In this document: piece by piece, positions 26,183 through 36,679 of the stretch
Layout: every line of letters starts with the position of its first letter
How positions within the stretch are numbered: the first letter of the stretch is position 1
Origin: Myxococcota bacterium
GTDB taxonomy: Bacteria > Myxococcota > XYA12-FULL-58-9 > JALHOP01
Direction: 5' to 3'
Assembly (NCBI GenBank): GCA_022842935.1
Contig: JALHOP010000006.1
Coordinates: 186,001 to 250,000, forward strand
Length of the DNA: 64,000 nt
Translations under genes and position numbers: made by a program
Notes under the pieces: generated by a model
The model's input: only the letters and a program-made list of their open reading frames with translations
Told to the model about the DNA's origin: nothing
The model's database searches: none

Positions 26183-27451
26183 CTAGATTTTCACCAGTAG
26201 TGCTAGCGTCAGGCGGTTTTCGGCGTTGTCGAGATCGGGAACCCAGCCCACTACCGTGGACCCAGGCGAACCCTGGTTGCCGCCGGGAGGGGTCACGCCA
26301 CCATGGCCGGTGAAGTAGGGTACGTTCGCTTGCCGGTGGTTGTACTCGAAGCGAAACGTGACCTGGTCGCGGGGCATGAAGTCGAGCGTGAGCTGTGCGT
26401 CCCACGCCTTGAAGGTGTCACCTGGCTGCGTCGTGAAATAGGGCGTGCCGGAAAACGCCGTCGCCCCATTCACCGGAGGTAGGAGTACTAGATAGCGTCC
26501 AGGATTGGTGAGCGCGCCGCCGCCTACGGTTACCGCGAACAGGTCGGCTAGAAACCACCAGCGCGTGTAGAGCATGAAGGCAAGAAAGTACTGCTCGCTG
26601 CAGCGGACACCACCGCCATCTTCGCAACCTGCGTCAACGGTCAGCGACACAGCTCCCTTGCTCAGCAGGGCGCCCGGTGCATCGTAGACCTTCGCCATGG
26701 CGCTGTTGTCCGTGTGGAAGCGACGCCGTCCCTTGACCCCCAAAGTGTCTTTGCCAGCGTAGTCGTTGGTGACGAGAGAGAGCCAGCCAGTTGGCCGCCA
26801 CAAAATCTGCGCGCCACCACCCGGAGCGTCGTTGAAGCGGCCGTACGATTGCCAACCGTTGACCAACCACGGCTCGATCTTCAGGTGCTCGTTGACGAAT
26901 ATCTGTAGCCGTGCGCCGGTGAAGAACCAGGGAGTGTTCGATGACACCAGAGACGGTTGGTACGTCCAGTTGTCCGCCTGGTAGTAGCTCCACAGGCCGA
27001 TATACGACATGAAGATGCCGGCCTGGATGTTGATGCCGGAGAGCACATCGAGGTGGTAGCCGCCGTAGGCTTCCGAGATGTAGCGATAGGCGTCGTCGAG
27101 CTGCCACTGCCCGCGTGCGGTGCTTGCGTCGTTGCGTGGCGTAGTCTGCGAGTACAGCCCAAACTGAGTCATCAACCGGGCGTGCACGCCCTGGTAGTGG
27201 AAGTCTCCGCCGACACCTAGATAAGTCAGGTGGAGCTCACCATGCCGGAACACCTCGCTCGAACCAGAGATGGTGTCGTCGACGGGGCGCGCGAAGCTGT
27301 AGTGATACGACGTGTCGACGCGGAGCTCGCCAGTGAAGAATTCGCTCGCCAGGGGTGACTCGTGGGTGCGGCTATTGCCCGGAAGCCAGGTGAAGTCCGC
27401 GAAAGCAAACGGCTCGGACAAGACACAGGCAGTGATGACAGCGGCAATCAT
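26183..27451 (-). CDS. Outer-membrane beta-barrel protein, kdp-associated, copy 2
   Basis: A 422-residue exported protein with a short signal (MIAAVITACVLSEPF) and many alternating amphipathic, aromatic-rich strands ending in LTLALLVKI, as expected for a porin-type barrel. It starts six bases after kdpE and is the last gene of the operon. By eye it is identical at most positions to the barrel encoded at 30838, from FADFTW to the C-terminus, but lacks that copy's Pro-rich N-terminal extension. It is similar in style to Pfam BBP2/OmpL-like putative porins. A role in potassium entry through the outer membrane is inferred only from context. Confidence 0.78.
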   Translation of the reverse strand: MIAAVITACVLSEPFAFADFTWLPGNSRTHESPLASEFFTGELRVDTSYHYSFARPVDDTISGSSEVFRHGELHLTYLGVGGDFHYQGVHARLMTQFGLYSQTTPRNDASTARGQWQLDDAYRYISEAYGGYHLDVLSGINIQAGIFMSYIGLWSYYQADNWTYQPSLVSSNTPWFFTGARLQIFVNEHLKIEPWLVNGWQSYGRFNDAPGGGAQILWRPTGWLSLVTNDYAGKDTLGVKGRRRFHTDNSAMAKVYDAPGALLSKGAVSLTVDAGCEDGGGVRCSEQYFLAFMLYTRWWFLADLFAVTVGGGALTNPGRYLVLLPPVNGATAFSGTPYFTTQPGDTFKAWDAQLTLDFMPRDQVTFRFEYNHRQANVPYFTGHGGVTPPGGNQGSPGSTVVGWVPDLDNAENRLTLALLVKI

Positions 27452-27457
27452 GAGACC

Positions 27458-28156
27458 TCAGCTTTCCGGAGCGCGGAAGCGGTAGCCGACGCCCGACTCG
27501 GTCAGGAGATTCTTCGGCTGGGCGGCGTCGACCTCGATTTTGCGGCGCAGCTGCGCGGTGTAGACGCGCAGGTAGTGCGTCTGATTGGCGTAGGCCGCTC
27601 CCCAGACTTCGACGAGCAACTGGCGGTGAGTCAGGACCTTTCCCGCGTTTTTCACGAGCATGACGAGCAAGCGATATTCTATCGGTGTGAGCTTGACGTC
27701 GTTGCCACGGGCTTTGACTTCACGGCGCGCGAGGTCAATGACGACATCGCCCGCGCTGATGAGTTGCTTGACCTCTCCTACCGCTTCGCCGCGGTGACGC
27801 ATTGCCACCCGCATGCGTGCCAGGAGCTCGCCAACGCCGAACGGCTTCGTCACGTAGTCATCCGCTCCAGCGTCCAAGGCTTGAACCTTGTCGCTCTCGA
27901 GTCCTCGAGCCGACAAGACGATGATCGGCACCTTGCTCCACTCCCGTAGCTTCTTGGTGATCTCGATCCCGTCTCCATCCGGCAATCCCAAGTCGAGCAA
28001 CACGATATCCGGTGGCTGGGTGGTGATTCGCTCCATCGCTTCGCTGGCGGTTTCCGCCTCGTAGACCTCGAAGTCGTGTGTAGAAAGCGCGGTTCGCAGG
28101 AACTTGCGCATGGGCGCTTCGTCTTCGACCACGAGCACGCGCGTGCGACTGTTCAT
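27458..28156 (-). CDS. kdpE: KdpE, response regulator of potassium transport
   Basis: A 232-residue OmpR/PhoB-type regulator. The receiver has VEDE at residues 10 to 13, the acceptor Asp in LLDLGLPDGDG near residue 56, and the conserved SAR and KPF motifs. The C-terminal winged helix includes LTPIEYRLLVMLVKNAGKVLT and ends in VGYRFR. Its start overlaps the kdpD stop by four bases. With KdpD it senses potassium limitation and switches on the kdp genes; direct repeats at 36797-36847 are candidate binding sites. Confidence 0.94.
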   Translation of the reverse strand: MNSRTRVLVVEDEAPMRKFLRTALSTHDFEVYEAETASEAMERITTQPPDIVLLDLGLPDGDGIEITKKLREWSKVPIIVLSARGLESDKVQALDAGADDYVTKPFGVGELLARMRVAMRHRGEAVGEVKQLISAGDVVIDLARREVKARGNDVKLTPIEYRLLVMLVKNAGKVLTHRQLLVEVWGAAYANQTHYLRVYTAQLRRKIEVDAAQPKNLLTESGVGYRFRAPES

Positions 28157-30825
28157 GACAGCCGTTCCTCCGGCTGCACGGTAGGCGCCTCACCGACGAT
28201 TGGGATCGAAAAGCGCAGCACGGCACCACCCTCGCGCCTGTTCTCGGCGTTCAGCTCCCCGCCGTGTGCCTGGACGATGCCACGGACGATGGCGAGCCCC
28301 AACCCGACACCCGTACGATCGCGCTGTCCGCCGCGCACGAACTTCTCGAACAGCTTGCGCGGGTCGTCTACCGAGAAGCCTGGTCCGCGGTCCGCGACCT
28401 CGACCACGACCGCGTGGGCGCCGAGCTTCGCATCGATACTTATGGTTGCCTCGCGTGGCGTGTATTTGATGGCGTTGTCGATCAAGTTGACAAACACCTG
28501 GGGGAACAACACGGCGTCGACCGCGATCATGGGAACGTCTTCGGCGATGTGGACGTCGACACGTCGGCCAGAAAGCTGACGCTCGAGCTGTGCAGTTGCT
28601 GCGCCGATGATGTCCTCGAGCATCACCCAGTCGCGCTTGACCTCGATGCCGGCCTCGAGTCGCGTCATGTCGAGCAGATTCGCGACGAGACGCTCCATCC
28701 TCCCCGCTTCCTCACACACTGCGTGGATGAGCTCACGCCGGTCGTCGGCGCTCACTGCATCACCGCCATCACGAAGCGTCGTTGCCGACCCCGTAATGAT
28801 GGCGAGGGGGGTACGAAGGTCGTGGGAGACCGTCGAGAGAAGAGCGCTGCGAAGCTCCTCGGTGCGAGCACGTACCGCCGCCGTACGCGCCTCCTCGGCA
28901 AGTCGGTTGCGCTCGACCGCGATGGCGGCCTGCCGAGCCATGACCTCTAGGAAGTGACGCTGGTCAGAGCTCAGTGAGCCCTCGGGTTCGAGCGCTAGGG
29001 CTCCAACGACGCGGGTCGATGCGAGCGGAATGCACACCACGCGCGCGCAAGGGAGAGTATCGGTGCCACGGCCAGCAGGGCGGCCGTGATCAATGGTCCA
29101 ACGAGCAACCGCCAGTTCCTGTGCGCCCATGACAATCGACCGGGTTTGCGCAGCGACGCGCACAGCGCCTTCGGTTGGATAAAGCACCGCGGTCGGGCTC
29201 TCGAAGATAGTGCTCAACTGCGCGGTTACGATGCGTGCGGCGTCGTCTGCGTCCGTCGCGCCACCGAGCTCACGGGCGAGCACGTACAGAGAGGCGTTCC
29301 GCTCTTCGCGCGCGCGCGCGTCTAGCGCTTGTCGGCGGATGCGCTGAGTCAGGGTGCTGATCATCGCACCGACTCCGAACAGCATCGCAAAGGTGAGCCA
29401 GTGCCTCGCATCCGCGACTGCGAAGGTCAACAGCGGTGGCACGAAGAAGAAGTCGTAACCGATGACCGCCAGGGCGGCCGTGACGAGTGATGCTCGTCGC
29501 GAGAAGCGCGTCGCCGTGATGACGACTGCGAGAAGGTACAACATCACGACGTCGACCGCGTCGAAAAACGCCGGCCCGAGCCAACCGAGCGCCGTCGCCG
29601 TCGCTACGAGGATGAGACCCGTGAAGACCCCAAGCCATTGCCCGGGTTCCCTCGGGCGCTTGTCATCGCGTGGAGCTGCCGTGCCCTCTTCCCCGGAGAT
29701 GATGAGGACGTCGATGTCACCGCTTCCGCGGACGACTTCGTCGAGCAGAGAGCCGCGATAGAGGTCGCGCCAACGCGAGTGCGTTGGCTTGCCCAAGATA
29801 ATGCGCGTGATGTCGTGCCGGCGCGCATAGTCGAGCATCGCGTCGCTGACGCGCGTTCCCGTGAGACGGACGATCTCGGCTCCGAGGCTCTCCGCCAAGC
29901 GAAGCTGGGCTTCGAGTCGCTGACGGTCTGCTTCGGCGAGTGGACGCGCGGCTGGCAATTCGACGTAGACAGCGAGCCAATGCGCCTTCAGACGCGTGGC
30001 CATCCGTTTGGTGGCGCGGATGAGGCGGGCGGAGCTGGGGCTGGGACCAACCGCGACGAGTAGCCGCTCGTTGGTTGCCCAAGCATTGGTGATTGCGTGG
30101 GTCTCGCGATAGCTGCGCACCTCCGCGTCCACGCGATCGGCGGTGCGTCGTAAAGCCAGCTCGCGCAGCGCCAGTAGATTGCCGTAGTTGAAGAAGTTGC
30201 TGGCAGCCCGATTCGCCTGTTCGGGGACGTAGACCTTGCCGTCGCGCAGGCGCGCCAGCAGGTCCTCGAGCGAGATGTCGACGAGCTCGATTTCGTCGGC
30301 ACGTTCGAGCACTGCGTCTGGCACCGTTTCGCGCACCGGAACGCCGGTGATGCGCGCGACGACGTCGTTCAGGCTCTCGATATGTTGCACGTTGAGCGTG
30401 GTGTGGACGTCGATGCCGGCGTCGAGGAGATCGAACACGTCTTGCCAGCGTTTTGCGTGCCTACCTTCGGGAGCGTTCGTGTGTGGCAGCTCGTCGACGA
30501 GCAGCACTTTCGGCCGCCGAACCAGTGCTGCCTCGAGGTCGAAGTCCTCGAGCCGGGTACCGCGATAATGGACAGCTCGGCGTGGCAAGACCTCCATACC
30601 ATCGAGCAACGCGGATGTTTCGGCGCGCCCGTGTGTCTCGACATACCCGACTACGACGTCGACCCCTTCGTCGCGCAGCCGGCGCGCCGACTGAAGCATC
30701 GTGTAAGTCTTGCCCACGCCTGGCGCGAACCCGAAGTAGACCTTCAGCGTTGCGCGATTGCTCTTCTCCTCATCGCGTTGTAGGCGCGTGAGCAGACGAT
30801 CGGGGTCGGGACGTTCTTCATCCAC
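28153..30825 (-). CDS. kdpD: KdpD, osmosensitive potassium-channel sensor kinase
   Basis: An 890-residue sensor kinase of standard KdpD design. The cytoplasmic N-terminal KdpD domain holds a Walker A motif (GFAPGVGKT) near residue 32. It is followed by a Usp-like domain (about 250 to 375), four hydrophobic segments (about 395 to 495), a GAF-like region, then the kinase core with the phospho-acceptor His in STVSHDLRTPLAI near residue 670 and HATPase motifs (FVNLIDNAIKYTP, DRGPGF, GVGLGLAI). It lies 12 bp downstream of a barrel-protein gene that separates it from kdpC. Confidence 0.94.
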   Translation of the reverse strand: MDEERPDPDRLLTRLQRDEEKSNRATLKVYFGFAPGVGKTYTMLQSARRLRDEGVDVVVGYVETHGRAETSALLDGMEVLPRRAVHYRGTRLEDFDLEAALVRRPKVLLVDELPHTNAPEGRHAKRWQDVFDLLDAGIDVHTTLNVQHIESLNDVVARITGVPVRETVPDAVLERADEIELVDISLEDLLARLRDGKVYVPEQANRAASNFFNYGNLLALRELALRRTADRVDAEVRSYRETHAITNAWATNERLLVAVGPSPSSARLIRATKRMATRLKAHWLAVYVELPAARPLAEADRQRLEAQLRLAESLGAEIVRLTGTRVSDAMLDYARRHDITRIILGKPTHSRWRDLYRGSLLDEVVRGSGDIDVLIISGEEGTAAPRDDKRPREPGQWLGVFTGLILVATATALGWLGPAFFDAVDVVMLYLLAVVITATRFSRRASLVTAALAVIGYDFFFVPPLLTFAVADARHWLTFAMLFGVGAMISTLTQRIRRQALDARAREERNASLYVLARELGGATDADDAARIVTAQLSTIFESPTAVLYPTEGAVRVAAQTRSIVMGAQELAVARWTIDHGRPAGRGTDTLPCARVVCIPLASTRVVGALALEPEGSLSSDQRHFLEVMARQAAIAVERNRLAEEARTAAVRARTEELRSALLSTVSHDLRTPLAIITGSATTLRDGGDAVSADDRRELIHAVCEEAGRMERLVANLLDMTRLEAGIEVKRDWVMLEDIIGAATAQLERQLSGRRVDVHIAEDVPMIAVDAVLFPQVFVNLIDNAIKYTPREATISIDAKLGAHAVVVEVADRGPGFSVDDPRKLFEKFVRGGQRDRTGVGLGLAIVRGIVQAHGGELNAENRREGGAVLRFSIPIVGEAPTVQPEERLS

Positions 30826-30837
30826 GTGTCTGGCTTT

Positions 30838-32211
30838 TCAGATCTTGACCAGCAGCGCCAGCGTGAGTCGGTTCTCTGCTTTGTCGAGGTCGGGTGCCCA
30901 ACCGTCGACGAACGTGCCAGGTGAGCCTTGGTTACCACCGGGCGGAGTGACGCCACCGCGCCCCGCGAAGTACGGCACGTTGGCCTCGCGATGGTTGTAC
31001 TCAAGGCGGAACGTGATCTGTTCTTGCGGCACAAAGTCGAACGTCAGCTGCGTGTCCCACGCCTTGAAGCGGTCGCCCGGGGCCGCTGTGAAATAGGGCG
31101 TGCCGGAGAAGGCCGTGGCCCCGTTGATGGGCGGAATGAGCACGAGGTAGCGGCCTGGGTTGGTGATGGCACCGCCGCCCACCGTGACCGCGAAGAGCTC
31201 GTCGAGGAACCACCAGCGGGTGTAGGCCATGAAGCCCAAGAAGTACTGTTCGCCGCACCTCACGCCTCCGCCGTCCTCGCAGCCGGCGTCCACGGTAAGT
31301 GAGACAGCGCCGCGGGTCACGAAGTCCCCAGGCAGACCCTCGTAGACCTTGACGACGATGCTGTCGTCCGTGTGGTAACGCACGCGCCCTTTGACGCCCA
31401 GCGTGTCCTTGCCGATGTACTGATTGCCGATGATCGACAGCGAACCATTCGGTCGCCAGAGAACCTGGCCGCCTACCCCGGGCGCGTCGTTGAAGCGCCC
31501 GTACGATTGCCAACCGTTGACGATCCAAGGCTCGATCTTGAGGTGCTCGTTGATGAAGATCTGGACGCGCATGCCGTTGAAGAACCAAGGCGTATTCGAC
31601 GAGACGTACGAGGGTTGGTAGGTCCAATTGTCGGCCTGGTAGTAACTCCATAGCCCGATGTACGACATGAAGATTCCGGCTTGGATATTGATGCCGTGCA
31701 GCACATCGAGGTGGTAGCCGCCGTACGCCTCGGAAATGTACCGATAGGCGTTGTCGAGGTTCCACTGCCCGCGCGCGGGACTCGCGTCGTTGCGTGGTGT
31801 GGTCTGCGAATACATACCGAACTGCGTCATGACCCGGGCGTGCACGTTCTGATAGTGAAAGTCGCCGCCGACGCCCAGCTGTGTGACTTGTAGCTCGCCG
31901 TGTCGGAAGACCTCACTCGAGCCTGAAATCGTGTCGTCGGTTGGGCGCGCAAAGCTGTAGTGGTAAGCCGCGTCGACGCGCAGCTCGCCCGTGAAGTACT
32001 CGAACGTGAGCGGTGAACTGCGCGTGCGGCTGTTCGCGGGCACCCAGGTGAAGTCCGCGAAAGAGAACGGTTCTCGCTTGGCTTCCTTCACCGGCGCGCT
32101 CACTGGGGGTGGCGGCGTGTCTGCGTTCGCGGATTCGTCGTCCTGCGACTGTGCCGCAACAGCGCCAGGCATGAAAACGAACGCAACGATCACTGGTGCC
32201 AAGGGCCTCAT
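30838..32211 (-). CDS. Outer-membrane beta-barrel protein, kdp-associated, copy 1
   Basis: A 457-residue exported protein. The signal peptide ([21 protein letters not shown]) is followed by an acidic then Pro-rich segment (residues 22 to 45) and a long barrel with repeated Tyr/Trp/Phe strands, including SEAYGGYHLD, IEPWIVNGWQSYGRF and the terminal LTLALLVKI. The C-terminus ends in Ile rather than the common Phe. Its ATG overlaps the kdpC stop (ATGA), so it is co-translated with the transporter. It is a close paralogue of the operon's last gene. Outer-membrane potassium passage is a contextual inference. Confidence 0.8.
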   Translation of the reverse strand: MRPLAPVIVAFVFMPGAVAAQSQDDESANADTPPPPVSAPVKEAKREPFSFADFTWVPANSRTRSSPLTFEYFTGELRVDAAYHYSFARPTDDTISGSSEVFRHGELQVTQLGVGGDFHYQNVHARVMTQFGMYSQTTPRNDASPARGQWNLDNAYRYISEAYGGYHLDVLHGINIQAGIFMSYIGLWSYYQADNWTYQPSYVSSNTPWFFNGMRVQIFINEHLKIEPWIVNGWQSYGRFNDAPGVGGQVLWRPNGSLSIIGNQYIGKDTLGVKGRVRYHTDDSIVVKVYEGLPGDFVTRGAVSLTVDAGCEDGGGVRCGEQYFLGFMAYTRWWFLDELFAVTVGGGAITNPGRYLVLIPPINGATAFSGTPYFTAAPGDRFKAWDTQLTFDFVPQEQITFRLEYNHREANVPYFAGRGGVTPPGGNQGSPGTFVDGWAPDLDKAENRLTLALLVKI

Positions 32212-32750
32212 TTTTCTGCTTCTCCGTTGTCCAAACTCTCGTTGAGCGTGAGCACGTGAACGCGTGACGCGCCAAAGATCGCGAGCGTCGGCGTCTCGGT
32301 TGCGCGTGCGATCAGGGCCTCGAGCCGCGCGAGTGGAAGACCCCGCAGGTTCGCGATACGCGGTGCCTGATAGTACGCCGCTGCGGGGGATATGTGGGGG
32401 TCGAGGCCGCTCGCGCTCGCGGTGACCAAGTCAGTCGGCGGTGGGCCCCTGTCACCTGCGGCGTGCAGCGCAGCGACACGGTCCCTTACGGCGCTCGCCA
32501 GAGCTTCCGATAGAGGCCCGAGGTTCGAGCCAGAGGATGCGAGGGCGTTGTACGGGGAATCCGCCGTAGCGGAAGGCCGACCCCAGAAATACCGCGGGTC
32601 GCTATAGCGGCGGCCGATGAGTCTCGGGTCTCCCATGGACTCGTTTGGTGCGACGATGTTTGCTATGGCGGTTATGATAAATGGATAGAAAACGCCCGTG
32701 ATCAGGGTCATGGTCAGCAAAAGCATGGCCGCCTGTCTGACGATCTTCAT
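32208..32750 (-). CDS. kdpC: KdpC, potassium-transporting ATPase subunit C
   Basis: A 180-residue subunit with a single N-terminal membrane segment ([21 protein letters not shown]) and the KdpC landmarks [24 protein letters not shown] and [12 protein letters not shown]. The ATG at 32750 overlaps the kdpB stop by four bases. KdpC stabilises the KdpFAB complex and assists ATP binding. Everything expected of the family is present. Confidence 0.95.
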   Translation of the reverse strand: MKIVRQAAMLLLTMTLITGVFYPFIITAIANIVAPNESMGDPRLIGRRYSDPRYFWGRPSATADSPYNALASSGSNLGPLSEALASAVRDRVAALHAAGDRGPPPTDLVTASASGLDPHISPAAAYYQAPRIANLRGLPLARLEALIARATETPTLAIFGASRVHVLTLNESLDNGEAEK

Positions 32751-34828
32751 ACGCTCACCAGATGAAACGCATTGAGGGCGAGGTCGACTAGCTTGATGCA
32801 CGGGAAGGGCAGGAGCACACCGCCGAGTCCGTAGACGAGCAAGTTGTGGGACAATAGCTTCGCGGCTGGCGCGGGTCGGTAGCGAATACCGCGCAGCGCT
32901 AGCGGAATGAGCCCAATGATGATCAGTGCGTTGAAGATGACCGCCGACATGACGGCGCTGTTTGGCGATCCCAAACGCATGATGTCGAGGGCACCGAGTT
33001 GCGGATAGGTCGCCGCGAAAGCTGCGGGAATGATCGCGAAGTACTTGGCGACGTCGTTGGCGATGCTGAACGTTGTCAGCGCGCCTCGCGTCATTAGCAT
33101 CTGCTTGCCGATTTCGACGATCGACAAAAGCTTGGTCGGATTCGAGTCGAGGTCCACCATGTTTCCGGCTTCTTTCGCGGCTTGCGTCCCGCTGTTCATG
33201 GCGACGGCGACGTCTGCTTGAGCGAGTGCTGGGGCGTCGTTGGTCCCATCGCCGGTCATGGCAACCAGGTGTCCCTTCGCCTGGTAGTCCCGGATCATGG
33301 CGAGTTTCGCCTCGGGAGTCGCTTCGGCGAGGAAGTCATCGACTCCCGCCTCCGCAGCGATCGCTGCCGCGGTCAGTGGATTGTCGCCGGTGATCATGAC
33401 GGTTCGAATGCCGACGCGACGCATCTCGGCGAAGCGCTCTCGGATGCCGCCCTTTATGATGTCTTTGAGCTGAACGACGCCAAGCACCTGAACGCGCTCG
33501 GCAGCAAGCTGCGCGACCACCAGTGGAGTTCCCCCAGCGCGCGCGACCGCTTCAGCCTGCTCGCGGACTTCAGTGGGTAGGTCCTGGCCGCTATTGCGGC
33601 AGTAGGCCGTGATGGCGTCTAGGGCGCCCTTGCGAATCTTTCGGTCCGGCAGGTCGACGCCGCTCATGCGAGTCTGCGCTGTGAACGGTACGAAGGAAAC
33701 TCCAGTGCCTTCGAGCTCGCGACCACGCATGTTGTGTTGCGTCTTCGCCAAGACGACGATACTGCGACCTTCGGGAGTTTCGTCGGCTAGCGATGCAAGT
33801 TGAGCTGCTTCCGCAAGCTCGACTTCGCTGACGCCGCGCGCCGGCAGAAAAGCGGTGGCCTGACGATTCCCGAGCGTGATGGTGCCGGTCTTGTCCAAGA
33901 GCAAGACGTCGACGTCACCAGCGGCTTCGACAGCACGTCCCGAGGTCGCGATCACGTTCGCCTGGATCATGCGGTCCATGCCCGCGATACCGATCGCCGA
34001 CAGCAGACCACCGATAGTCGTTGGAATGAGGCACACGAGAAGCGCGACGAGTGTGGTCATCGAAACCAGGCTCCCGGCGCCGGCGCTCGCCACCGCGTAG
34101 CGGGAGAACGGGGCCAAGGTCACGCACACGAGAAGGAATACGATGGTGAGGGCAGCCAGGAGGATGTCGAGCGCGATCTCGTTCGGTGTCTTGACGCGCT
34201 TGGCTCCCTCGACCATGGCGATCATGCGATCGAGGAAGGTCTCGCCGGGGTTGACGGTGATGCGTATCACCAGCCAGTCAGACAATACGCGCGTGCCGCC
34301 AGTGACGGCATCACGGTCGCCTCCACTTTCGCGGATGACGGGAGCGCTTTCACCCGTTATGGCGCTCTCGTCGACCGATGCGATGCCCTCGACGACTTCG
34401 CCGTCGCCGGGGACCAGCATACCCGCCTCGACGAGGACGTAGTCGCCTGCGCGCAGCTGCGCGGAAGCAGTGGTTGTTTGCTCGGCGTCGCGTCGCGGTG
34501 CGACGAGGCGCTTTGCGATGATGTCCTTACGCGACTTGCGTAGCGTCTCGGCCTGAGCTTTGCCGCGGCCTTCGGCCATTGCTTCCGCGAAGCTCGCGAA
34601 GAGCACGGTGAACCACAACCATACGCTCACTGCGCCGATGAAGGCTGGCGACGCTTCGCCGTGCTCGCTCACCAAGGCGTGTACGAATAGCGCTGTCGTG
34701 AGAGTGCTTCCGACTTCGACTACGAACATCACAGGGTTCTTGACCATGTGGCGCGGGTCGAGCTTGAGGAAGGCGTCACGGACGGCGCGCCGCACGATAG
34801 CCGGCTCGAAGAGGGGACGCTGGCTCAT
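32747..34828 (-). CDS. kdpB: KdpB, potassium-transporting P-type ATPase catalytic subunit
   Basis: A 693-residue P-type ATPase. It has the actuator TGES motif near residue 138, the phosphorylation motif DKTGTIT near residue 313, the hinge motif [11 protein letters not shown] near residue 525 and family-specific [11 protein letters not shown]. Hydrophobic segments are placed as in characterised KdpB. It hydrolyses ATP to drive potassium import through KdpA. Both ends overlap its neighbours by four bases (kdpA upstream, kdpC downstream). Confidence 0.96.
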   Translation of the reverse strand: MSQRPLFEPAIVRRAVRDAFLKLDPRHMVKNPVMFVVEVGSTLTTALFVHALVSEHGEASPAFIGAVSVWLWFTVLFASFAEAMAEGRGKAQAETLRKSRKDIIAKRLVAPRRDAEQTTTASAQLRAGDYVLVEAGMLVPGDGEVVEGIASVDESAITGESAPVIRESGGDRDAVTGGTRVLSDWLVIRITVNPGETFLDRMIAMVEGAKRVKTPNEIALDILLAALTIVFLLVCVTLAPFSRYAVASAGAGSLVSMTTLVALLVCLIPTTIGGLLSAIGIAGMDRMIQANVIATSGRAVEAAGDVDVLLLDKTGTITLGNRQATAFLPARGVSEVELAEAAQLASLADETPEGRSIVVLAKTQHNMRGRELEGTGVSFVPFTAQTRMSGVDLPDRKIRKGALDAITAYCRNSGQDLPTEVREQAEAVARAGGTPLVVAQLAAERVQVLGVVQLKDIIKGGIRERFAEMRRVGIRTVMITGDNPLTAAAIAAEAGVDDFLAEATPEAKLAMIRDYQAKGHLVAMTGDGTNDAPALAQADVAVAMNSGTQAAKEAGNMVDLDSNPTKLLSIVEIGKQMLMTRGALTTFSIANDVAKYFAIIPAAFAATYPQLGALDIMRLGSPNSAVMSAVIFNALIIIGLIPLALRGIRYRPAPAAKLLSHNLLVYGLGGVLLPFPCIKLVDLALNAFHLVSV

Positions 34829-36492
34829 GGCGTGGCGCCCACCAGTTGCAGGTGCTCGACGACTGGTCCGAGCGCGAGTGCCGGAATGAAGGTCAAGGCG
34901 CCTACGAGGACGACTGTACCGACGAGCAAGACGGCGAAGAGCGGCGTGTCGGTCGGCAGGGTGCCGCTGGTCGCGGGAACAGTCTTCTTCTTGGCGATGC
35001 TGCCTGCGATAGCGAGCACGGGGATGATGACCCAGAAGCGTCCGACGAGCATCGCGAACGCGATAGCGACAGCGTAGAACGTCCCGCTTGCCGTCAGTCC
35101 GGCGAAGGCGGAGCCGTTGTTGTTCGCACCCGAGGAGAACGCATAGAGTATCTCGCTGAAGCCGTGCGCTCCCCCGTTACCCAGGGGAGCCGTGCCGGAA
35201 GTGGTCACGCAGGCGATCGCGGTCCCGGCCAAGGCCGCCAAGGCGGGCAAGATGATGACGAGCGCTGCCATCTTCATCTCGAACGCTTCGATCTTCTTCT
35301 CCAAATACTCCGGGGTGCGACCCACCATGAGCCCCGCGATGAATACGGCGATGATGGCGAAGATCAGCATGCCGTAGAGCCCGGATCCGACGCCGCCGAA
35401 CACGACCTCGCCGAGCTGCATGAGCCACATCGGTCCGAGGCCCCCCAGCGGCATGAAGCTGTCGTGCATGGCGTTGACCGAGCCGTTCGAGGCGGCGGTT
35501 GTCGCGGTCGCCCAGAGAGCCGCTTCGTCGATGGAGAACCGCGTCTCTTTGCCCTCGGTGTTGCCTGAAGCCGTGTCGACACCCAGCTCTTCGAGACGCG
35601 GGTTGCCCTGGCGCTCAGCGTGTACCGTAAGGACGAGTAGCGGTACGAAGATAGCGAGCATCGCCGCGAAGATGACTACGCCCTGTCTGCGATTGCCGAC
35701 TAGATCTCCGAAGGTGAAGCATAGCGCGGCTGGGACGAGAAGAATCGCGAGGCACTCGATGAAATTCGACACAGGCGTTGGGTTTTCGAATGGGTGTGCC
35801 GAGTTGACATTGAAAAATCCGCCGCCGTTCGTGCCCAGTTGTTTGATGGCGACCTGTGACGCGACCGGGCCGCGTGCGATGGCGTCGACCGCTCCCGAGA
35901 AAGTCTGCGGTACACCAGTGAACACCAGGATGATCGCTACGATGACCGCGAGTGGTAACAACACGTAGAGCGCGTTGCGCGTCAGGTCGACCCAGAAGTT
36001 TCCGATGCCGTCGGCGCCGCGCCGCTTGAAGGCTCGAACGAGCGCAACCAACACGGCCATGCCCACTGCTGCAGAGACGAAGTTTTGGACTGTGAGCGCC
36101 GTCATTTGGCAGGCGTAGGACATCGTGGTTTCGCCGCCGTAGGCCTGCCAATTGGTATTGGTGACGAAGCTGACCGCTGTGTTGAATGCAACGGCCGGAC
36201 CGACGGGGGGCAGGTTGTCGGGATTCAGCGGCAGTAGGGCTTGTACGCGTTGAACGCCATACGTGAAGACGAACCCGACCATGCTGAAGGCGAGGACCGC
36301 GAAAGCATACGTTGGCCAGCTCATGTCTTCGCTGGGGTCGATTCCGCAAAGGCGGTAGATGAACCGCTCTAGCGGACGGAGTAGACGCTGGGCTAGCCCG
36401 GCGGAGTCCTGGTTGACCCTTGCAATGTAACTCCCGAGGGGGACCGCGAGCGCCGTCAACAGAAGCACGTAGACCACGCAGACCGTGCTCAT
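34825..36492 (-). CDS. kdpA: KdpA, potassium-binding channel subunit
   Basis: A 555-residue polytopic membrane protein of normal KdpA length. Filter-like segments are visible: [57 protein letters not shown] and [14 protein letters not shown]. The ATG at 36492 has GGAGAAG about seven bases upstream, inside the end of kdpF. KdpA is related to the SKT potassium channels and selects the ion. It overlaps kdpF and kdpB by a few bases each. Confidence 0.96.
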   Translation of the reverse strand: MSTVCVVYVLLLTALAVPLGSYIARVNQDSAGLAQRLLRPLERFIYRLCGIDPSEDMSWPTYAFAVLAFSMVGFVFTYGVQRVQALLPLNPDNLPPVGPAVAFNTAVSFVTNTNWQAYGGETTMSYACQMTALTVQNFVSAAVGMAVLVALVRAFKRRGADGIGNFWVDLTRNALYVLLPLAVIVAIILVFTGVPQTFSGAVDAIARGPVASQVAIKQLGTNGGGFFNVNSAHPFENPTPVSNFIECLAILLVPAALCFTFGDLVGNRRQGVVIFAAMLAIFVPLLVLTVHAERQGNPRLEELGVDTASGNTEGKETRFSIDEAALWATATTAASNGSVNAMHDSFMPLGGLGPMWLMQLGEVVFGGVGSGLYGMLIFAIIAVFIAGLMVGRTPEYLEKKIEAFEMKMAALVIILPALAALAGTAIACVTTSGTAPLGNGGAHGFSEILYAFSSGANNNGSAFAGLTASGTFYAVAIAFAMLVGRFWVIIPVLAIAGSIAKKKTVPATSGTLPTDTPLFAVLLVGTVVLVGALTFIPALALGPVVEHLQLVGATP

Positions 36493-36581
36493 TGCAGCTT
36501 CTCCGGTCGTAGCAGCGCGAACGTCAGGTAGGCGACGAGCGCCGCCGCGACGACTCCGCCGATGAGCTCGAACGTTTGCAT
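36489..36581 (-). CDS. kdpF: KdpF, small membrane subunit of the Kdp ATPase
   Basis: A 30-codon gene too short for ordinary gene finding. It starts MQTFELIGG, has one hydrophobic span and ends ALLRPEKLQ; the LLRPEK tail is a KdpF hallmark. GAAGG lies upstream of its ATG. Its stop overlaps the kdpA start (ATGA), and it begins one base after the stop of the next upstream micro-ORF. KdpF is a lipid-like stabiliser of the KdpABC complex. Confidence 0.88.
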   Translation of the reverse strand: MQTFELIGGVVAAALVAYLTFALLRPEKLQ

Positions 36582-36582
36582 G

Positions 36583-36666
36583 TCAGACCTTCGTGCACAG
36601 CCGCACGAACGCGCAGCTGAGGGCAAAGAAGGCGAGGGCGGATGTGATGAACGCGACGTCAGTCAT
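36583..36666 (-). CDS. Micro-ORF, single-span membrane peptide upstream of kdpF
   Basis: A 27-codon ORF starting MTDVAFITS, with a continuous hydrophobic segment and a basic end (VRLCTKV). It ends one base before the kdpF ATG, so it is placed as an operon member. Short peptides of this layout, ending in an Arg/Cys-containing tail, occur upstream of kdpF in other genomes as far as I recall. Its ribosome-binding site is weak. It may be a further small subunit or a translation-coupling leader. Confidence 0.6.
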   Translation of the reverse strand: MTDVAFITSALAFFALSCAFVRLCTKV

Positions 36667-36679
36667 GGCGGCGTCGCTT